From positions 1 through 64,000 of the forward strand of contig NZ_QNRQ01000008.1 in assembly GCF_003315175.1 (NCBI RefSeq): 64,000 nt of DNA, given 5' to 3'. A program made the translations under genes and the position numbers. This document shows, piece after piece, positions 60,036 through 64,000 of this stretch. A model generated the notes under the pieces. The model ran no database searches. It was not told the DNA's origin and saw nothing but the letters and a program-made list of their open reading frames with translations. The DNA is from Eoetvoesiella caeni. GTDB lineage: Bacteria; Pseudomonadota; Gammaproteobacteria; Burkholderiales; Burkholderiaceae_B. Numbering within the stretch: position 1 is the first letter of the stretch; every line of letters begins with the position of its first letter.

Positions 60036-60410
60036 TCAGTCATCATCCTTGTACATCTCATGAGATGTGTCGTTGTAGAGATTCGGGTCATAACCCGGTG
60101 TCTCTCGAAGTTCTTCCAAGGTGGTAGGAAACTGCAAATGGAACTCTTCGTCTGAATGGCTCTGATTTGCTGCCCATCCCACAGCCACGACACAAACCAA
60201 CAGCAGTGCCAGCCAGAACGCGGAATAGAGCAGTACACCGAGCACGACCAGCTTGACCAACCACAACAGCACGGTGGCACCAGCTACCGGCACACCCTTG
60301 GATACCAACCAGTTCGACGCCCGCCGTTCGCCACGCACATAGGCGCGCCATCCACGGCCAAAGCTACGGCCGAGGCGTTCTGCTGTGCTGATGCGGGTCG
60401 TGGTGCTCAT
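60036..60410 (-). CDS. DUF3742-family membrane protein
   Basis: A 124-aa protein: MSTTTRISTAERLGRSFGRGWRAYVRGERRASNWLV, then two adjacent helices (VAGATVLLWLVKLVVLGVLLYSAFWLALLLVCVVAVGW) and an acidic tail ending in DTSHEMYKDDD. This matches DUF3742, which usually accompanies traG in these elements. The start at 60410 has GGAGAC upstream. It lies 26 bp after yhaV on the same strand. Confidence 0.85.
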   Translation of the reverse strand: MSTTTRISTAERLGRSFGRGWRAYVRGERRASNWLVSKGVPVAGATVLLWLVKLVVLGVLLYSAFWLALLLVCVVAVGWAANQSHSDEEFHLQFPTTLEELRETPGYDPNLYNDTSHEMYKDDD

Positions 60411-60436
60411 GGTTGTCTCCTGCTGCTGAGGGATAC

Positions 60437-60895
60437 CTATTTCAGTTTGCTCCAATCCTGCTTGCTTGCCTGTACCAATGCGCTCCATTCGTCCGGCGGA
60501 TTCCCGCGCCCGAGCATCTTCTCGAACACGGCATACGGGTCTGATTTGCTTCCCGAAGACCGCAGGGTCTGTTCATCGTTGACCCAGGCGTACACGATGA
60601 CCTTCGCCTTCGAGTCGTAGCGGAAGAACAGCCTATACCGTCTTCCGAGCTTGGCCCGCCGCCAGTGGCGATAGGCCGGCCCCATGGTGTTGCCCTGGCG
60701 GTATTCGTCGCGCGCCGGATCACTCGGCACCACGTCTTGTATCAACTGGACCAAGGCCCGGAAGAACTTGACGTTGGCGTTCGATCCGAACCCTTCCGGG
60801 TCGTTCTCTTGGGCGCGCAGCACGGCCGCACGCAGCTTCATCATCTGCTCGATCAGGTTGTCGTGGAACAGCAGTGTCCAGCCATGCTGTTGCAT
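60437..60895 (-). CDS. yhaV: YhaV-family toxin
   Basis: A 152-aa RelE-superfamily ribonuclease toxin. HGWTLLFHDNLIEQMMKLRAAVLRAQENDP, VKFFRALVQLIQDVVPSDPARDEYRQGNTMGPAYRHWRRAKLGRRYRLFFRYDSKAKVIVYAWVNDEQTLR and KMLGRGNPPDEW match YhaV throughout. Its ATG overlaps the prlF stop by one base (ATGA-type junction), giving coupled antitoxin-first expression. It probably stabilises the ICE. Confidence 0.93.
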   Translation of the reverse strand: MQQHGWTLLFHDNLIEQMMKLRAAVLRAQENDPEGFGSNANVKFFRALVQLIQDVVPSDPARDEYRQGNTMGPAYRHWRRAKLGRRYRLFFRYDSKAKVIVYAWVNDEQTLRSSGSKSDPYAVFEKMLGRGNPPDEWSALVQASKQDWSKLK

Positions 60896-61212
60896 CAGAT
60901 TTCCACGTCCTCATCGAAGTCATCGCCCAGGTCCACCTTGTGTCCTGCGTGCTCCAGCATGGTGCGAGCCAGATCCTCGGGCAGGCCGCGCACATTTCGG
61001 CCCGCTTCAATGTCGCGCGCCAGCAGGGTCAGGAACGCGGCAATGGCAGGGTCCTCGTGCTCGACGTCGGCGCGCGTCACGACGACTTCGCCGCCACGCA
61101 GGTCGAACGCAACCTTACCGCCGGTGTCCACGCCCAGGGCTTGGCGGATGGACTTGGGCAGCGTGATCTGGCCTTTGGAGGTCAGTGTGGCAACTTCGTG
61201 AATGGCAGGCAT
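60895..61212 (-). CDS. prlF: PrlF-family antitoxin
   Basis: A 105-aa protein with an N-terminal SpoVT/AbrB swapped-hairpin domain (VATLTSKGQITLPKSIRQALGVDTGGKVAFDLRGGEVVVTRA) and an acidic C-terminal region (GLPEDLARTMLEHAGHKVDLGDDFDEDVEI) that would bind YhaV. The start at 61212 is 31 bp downstream of a palindrome lying between promoter elements, consistent with autorepression. Confidence 0.92.
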   Translation of the reverse strand: MPAIHEVATLTSKGQITLPKSIRQALGVDTGGKVAFDLRGGEVVVTRADVEHEDPAIAAFLTLLARDIEAGRNVRGLPEDLARTMLEHAGHKVDLGDDFDEDVEI

Positions 61213-61239
61213 GGCGGCACTCCTGAACGCAATACCCAC

Positions 61240-61268
61240 ATTGTAAGGAAATATCCTTACCTCGTCAA
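61240..61268 (-). promoter_or_regulatory. Promoter and operator of prlF-yhaV
   Basis: On the minus strand TTGACG (61268-61263) is separated by exactly 17 bp from TACAAT (61245-61240). The palindrome GTAAGGA-N4-TCCTTAC (61243-61260) fills the spacer and touches the -10 box, so bound antitoxin would block RNA polymerase. This is the clearest promoter in the window. Confidence 0.85.
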
Positions 61269-61406
61269 TGATAGCTCTCACCGGGGTTCTCCAGCATTCA
61301 ACAATGAATCTCATCGTAGGGTGGGAACAGCCAGCCTTCCCGCATCAATCCGGCCTCACCACCCCCACATTGACGGTGGACGACCAATGCCCACCGCTCT
61401 ATATCC

Positions 61407-61491
61407 AAAGGCTTCTAAAGGCCAAAGGGCCGAAATGGCAAGGGAATGGGGTGCAAGGGGAAAGGCCCTACCCGAAAAGGCGAAAAGGCCT
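61407..61491 (+). repeat. Six (A)AAAGGCC-like direct repeats upstream of traI; oriT candidate
   Basis: AAAGGC or close variants occur at 61407, 61417, 61424 (AAAGGGC), 61461, 61475 and 61483 (AAAAGGCCT), all on the plus strand within 85 bp and just before the relaxase gene. Relaxase genes of this class often lie beside their transfer origin. The repeats could bind a relaxosome protein. No nic site can be assigned. Confidence 0.5.
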
Positions 61492-61520
61492 CCCGCTTGG
61501 CCAGCCACCAGGACACCCAC

Positions 61521-63371
61521 ATGCTCTCTCTGTTCCAGCGAAAAAGGGCCTCGGTCGCCCCCGCTCCATCGGCAACACCCCCCGCCAATCCCCCGGAAGG
61601 GCTACTGTGGCCAGAACCCGCCGCAGCGCTACTGGCAACACCGCGCCGGCAGAAACTGCTGGAACACATCTGGCAGCGCACGTCGCTGTCGCGCAGGCAG
61701 TTCGCCAACCTGTACCGCGCACCGCTGGAGCGCTACGCCGAGTTGGTCCAGCAGTTCCCCGCCTCCGAAAGCCACCACCATGCCTACCCGGGCGGCATGC
61801 TGGACCACGGCCTGGAGATCGTCGCCTACAGCCTCAAGCTGCGACAGTCCCATCTGCTGCCCATCGGCGCCAGCCCCGAGGATCAGGCGGCGCAGTCCGA
61901 GGCTTGGACCGCTGCCGTCGCCTATGCCGCTCTGCTGCACGACATCGGCAAGATCGCGGTCGATCTGCACGTCGAACTGGCCGACGGCAGCACCTGGCAC
62001 CCGTGGCACGGCCCGCTGAACCAGCCGTATCGATTTCGCTATCGCGACGATCGCAAGTACCGCCTGCACAGTGCCGCGACAGGCTTGCTCTACCGCGAAC
62101 TGCTTGACCGCCATGTCCTGGACTGGCTCAGTGGTTACCCAGCGCTCTGGGCGCCGCTGCTCTACGTCTTGGCCGGCCAGTATGAGCACGCCGGGATACT
62201 TGCCGAGCTTGTCGTGCAGGCCGATCGCGCTTCCGTCGCCCAGGAGCTGGGGGGCGACCCAGCACGCGCCATGACCGCGCCCAAACACGCGCTGCAACGC
62301 AAGCTGCTCGACGGGTTGCGTTACCTGCTCAAGGAAGAGTTGAAGCTGAACCAGCCCGAGGCCTCCGATGGGTGGCTCACCGAAGACGCGCTGTGGCTGG
62401 TGAGCAAGACCGTCTCCGACAAGCTGCGTGCGCACCTTCTGTCCCAAGGCATCGACGGTATCCCTGCGAACAACACTGCGGTGTTCAACGTGCTGCAGGA
62501 TCACGGCATGTTGCAGCCCACACCGGACGGCAAGGCGGTCTGGCGCGCGACCGTGATCAGTGCGACCGGCTGGTCCCACTCGTTCACCCTGTTGCGTCTC
62601 TCGCCCGCGTTGATCTGGGAAATTGGCGAGCGGCCGGCGCCGTTTGCTGGCACGGTGACGATCGATGCGACATCTGCAGAAAACGACGCCGGTGCGCCGG
62701 CCACGTCGCCTTCGGCTGGAGCGCCGCCAGCCCCGGAATGCCAGCAGACGCCGCCGTGGGAGGGCAGCAGCACTATCGTCACCGCTTCGCCGCCCGCAGC
62801 GCAGTCCATGCCTGACGTGATGGAGGACATGCTGGCGATGGTTGGCATGGGCGATTCATCAGGCGCCCGGCAGGATGCAGAGTTCGTCGCGGGCAACGCC
62901 CATGCGCCGCGTCTGGATGCTCCCTTGCCGGTAACGGCCACAGCCCTCGCCCCGTCGCCCACGGCGGAGGCAGCTTCCAAGCCTGCGCAGCCGTCGGGGG
63001 AGCATTTCATGGCATGGCTGAAGCAGGGAGTCGCCTCACGCCGACTCATCATCAACGATGCGAAGGCGCTGGTGCATAGCGTCAGCGACACGGCGTACCT
63101 CGTAAGCCCCGGCGTGTTTCAACGCTACGCGCAGGAGCACCCGCAGATCGGACTGCTGGCCAAGGACAAGGAGCAGCAGGACTGGCAGTGGGTGCAAAAA
63201 CGCTTTGAGCGGCTGCAATTGCACCGCAAGCATCCCAACGGCCTGAACATTTGGACCTGTGAGGTCACTGGACCGAGAAAATCCCGCCACCTTCATGGGT
63301 ATCTTCTGGATGATGCTGGTCTGTTGTTTTCGGAAACGCCAGTGAACAATCCTTATCTCTCTATACGCTGA
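61521..63371 (+). CDS. traI: MobH-family relaxase TraI (TIGR03760-like)
   Basis: A 616-aa relaxase that nicks oriT and pilots the strand. It begins MLSLFQRKR. The catalytic region has the HHHAYPGGMLDHGLEI triple-His motif (residues about 85-87) and the HD motif YAALLHDIGKIAVDLHVEL. The linker is Ala/Pro-rich (about 390-490). The TraI_2 C-terminal DNA-binding domain follows (GEHFMAWLKQGVASRRLIINDAKALVHSVSDTAYLVSPGVFQRYAQEHP). ATG 61521 is preferred over an in-frame 61446, since homologues begin at the MLSLF block. Confidence 0.93.
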   Translation: MLSLFQRKRASVAPAPSATPPANPPEGLLWPEPAAALLATPRRQKLLEHIWQRTSLSRRQFANLYRAPLERYAELVQQFPASESHHHAYPGGMLDHGLEIVAYSLKLRQSHLLPIGASPEDQAAQSEAWTAAVAYAALLHDIGKIAVDLHVELADGSTWHPWHGPLNQPYRFRYRDDRKYRLHSAATGLLYRELLDRHVLDWLSGYPALWAPLLYVLAGQYEHAGILAELVVQADRASVAQELGGDPARAMTAPKHALQRKLLDGLRYLLKEELKLNQPEASDGWLTEDALWLVSKTVSDKLRAHLLSQGIDGIPANNTAVFNVLQDHGMLQPTPDGKAVWRATVISATGWSHSFTLLRLSPALIWEIGERPAPFAGTVTIDATSAENDAGAPATSPSAGAPPAPECQQTPPWEGSSTIVTASPPAAQSMPDVMEDMLAMVGMGDSSGARQDAEFVAGNAHAPRLDAPLPVTATALAPSPTAEAASKPAQPSGEHFMAWLKQGVASRRLIINDAKALVHSVSDTAYLVSPGVFQRYAQEHPQIGLLAKDKEQQDWQWVQKRFERLQLHRKHPNGLNIWTCEVTGPRKSRHLHGYLLDDAGLLFSETPVNNPYLSIR

Positions 63372-63560
63372 AACAGCAGCTCTCGCGGTCCCAGGGCCTG
63401 GGATTGAGCCGGTAGCGAGGGGCCGGAAGGAATTCGCGGTGTTTGGGAGATTTGCAACAGGACGGGGCTAGTGCCGTCTCGGGAGAATGGTCGCAAGGGC
63501 GGGCGGCCGCGCAAGGCCGCTGCTGAAATCAACTCTGGCAATTCTGCCGGTCTGCTGAAG
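63372..63560. other. Interval with a possible gene remnant
   Basis: A GTG at 63471 opens a frame starting MPSRENGRKGGRPRKAAA, the type of basic, Gly/Arg-rich start seen in DNA-binding proteins. Beyond about 63560 it only runs antisense to the adenylyltransferase gene. It may be the truncated 5' end of a gene cut by the junction at about 63555. No attC-like site or att repeat is seen. Confidence 0.35.
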
Positions 63561-64000
63561 TTATTTGTGGCAAATGCCGCCAGCGCCGGACAGGAGAGCT
63601 GCCACGCGTTCGCCCAACTGATTGGCCACCTGTTTGGCTTCTTTCCGTCGAGCCGACCAATCATAGACCGTCCGGCTCAAATACCCCTCTCGCGCAGCAG
63701 CCAGCAGTGTTGCAGCGATATCGGGAAGGCGAGTCATCGCCCATTGAGCAGCAACGTCCTTGGGGACAAACTCTCCCGTAACCAACGTCCGCCACATGCG
63801 CGCGAGGGTCAGCAGAACGTTGCGCTCGTCGCCTTCCAGCGTGCCGAGCAGCGAGGGAAGCGCATCCCCAATCGCCCGGCGTATGTCGGATTCTGGAATG
63901 ACCGGCAGTAGTTCGGCGGGATCGGGTCCGATCAATGCCCGCGCTTCCTGCCGGGCCTGTGCCAGCAGCAGGGTAAATTCGGGGGCGGACACTGGCTCGG
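63561..64000 (-). CDS. Aminoglycoside 3''-adenylyltransferase-like protein, C-terminal part (AadA/DUF4111)
   Basis: The frame is open to the window edge, so the start and the nucleotidyltransferase domain lie outside. The visible about 146 residues are the DUF4111 half: EFTLLLAQARQEARALIGPDPAELLPVIPESDI, then GDERNVLLTLARMWRTLVTGEFVPKDVAAQWAMTRLPD, as in ANT(3'')-type enzymes that adenylylate streptomycin and spectinomycin. It is clearly diverged from integron aadA cassettes, and no attC site follows the stop. It could be cargo or chromosomal. Resistance is not implied by sequence alone. Confidence 0.8.
   Translation of the reverse strand, partial: EPVSAPEFTLLLAQARQEARALIGPDPAELLPVIPESDIRRAIGDALPSLLGTLEGDERNVLLTLARMWRTLVTGEFVPKDVAAQWAMTRLPDIAATLLAAAREGYLSRTVYDWSARRKEAKQVANQLGERVAALLSGAGGICHK

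Noticed and set aside
63561-64000. An integron gene cassette
   Set aside because: No attC (59-base element) follows the aadA-like stop codon and no integrase is nearby.
63372-64000. The right-hand att copy of the ICE
   Set aside because: No repeat of the tRNA-Gly 3' end was found between traI and the window end.

Overview
The window shows GC-rich betaproteobacterial DNA. The best fit is order Burkholderiales, probably family Alcaligenaceae. This rests on the housekeeping genes (htpG, ampD, a CcsA/YpjD-type protein, ffh, thiS, prolyl iminopeptidase, trmB) and on the class of conjugative element, which is common in Beta- and Gammaproteobacteria. The species cannot be fixed from sequence reading alone.

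Layout. (1) 1-2576 is the integrase-proximal end of a small genomic island. It holds two tandem 23-bp repeats, an AlpA-type regulator, a HigB/HigA-like toxin-antitoxin pair and a P4-type integrase, and it abuts the 3' end of tRNA-Leu(CAA) at 2577-2661. (2) 2662-10241 is chromosomal backbone. htpG and ffh read right. ampD, a PP0621-like zinc-ribbon protein and the CcsA-like protein read left, as does a trmB-pip-thiS operon. (3) 10242-10316 is tRNA-Gly(CCC), whose 3' end is the probable attachment site of a large integrative and conjugative element (ICE). (4) 10317 to the window end is that ICE, of the ICEclc / PFGI-1 / SPI-7 class with an MPF-G type IV secretion system and a MobH relaxase. Its far end lies outside the window.

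The ICE is modular. The integrase and a maintenance/replication block come first: AlpA, ParA, a HicA-like protein, ParB, DUF2857, STY4528-type replication protein, TIGR03761, DUF3158, SSB and topoisomerase III (10.5-23.1 kb). Next is a run of small proteins of unknown function, each with its own long structured leader, ending in an N6-methyltransferase-like protein and a SNF2-type helicase (23.6-36.0 kb). A two-gene Gabija-like anti-phage module follows (36.1-39.7 kb). Then come the coupling protein and type IV secretion genes (39.8-60.0 kb), with a DsbA-like protein and a RadC-like protein embedded. After that are a leftward prlF-yhaV toxin-antitoxin operon and the TraI relaxase. The window ends inside an aminoglycoside adenylyltransferase-like gene.

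The main non-coding discoveries are these. A four-copy leader RNA-like element has three hairpins whose stems covary between copies (upstream of genes at 24232, 26462, 27653 and 54689). A second recurring GGGG/CCCC pseudoknot-like leader sits just ahead of many start codons in 25-33.7 kb. An origin-like cluster (DnaA box, five TCCGAAG heptamers, AT-rich tract) lies inside the STY4528-type replication gene. A 23-bp palindrome occurs three times around the replication genes. A cluster of six (A)AAAGGCC-like direct repeats sits upstream of traI, and its core reappears in an AT-rich patch with atypical codons in the DUF3158 gene.
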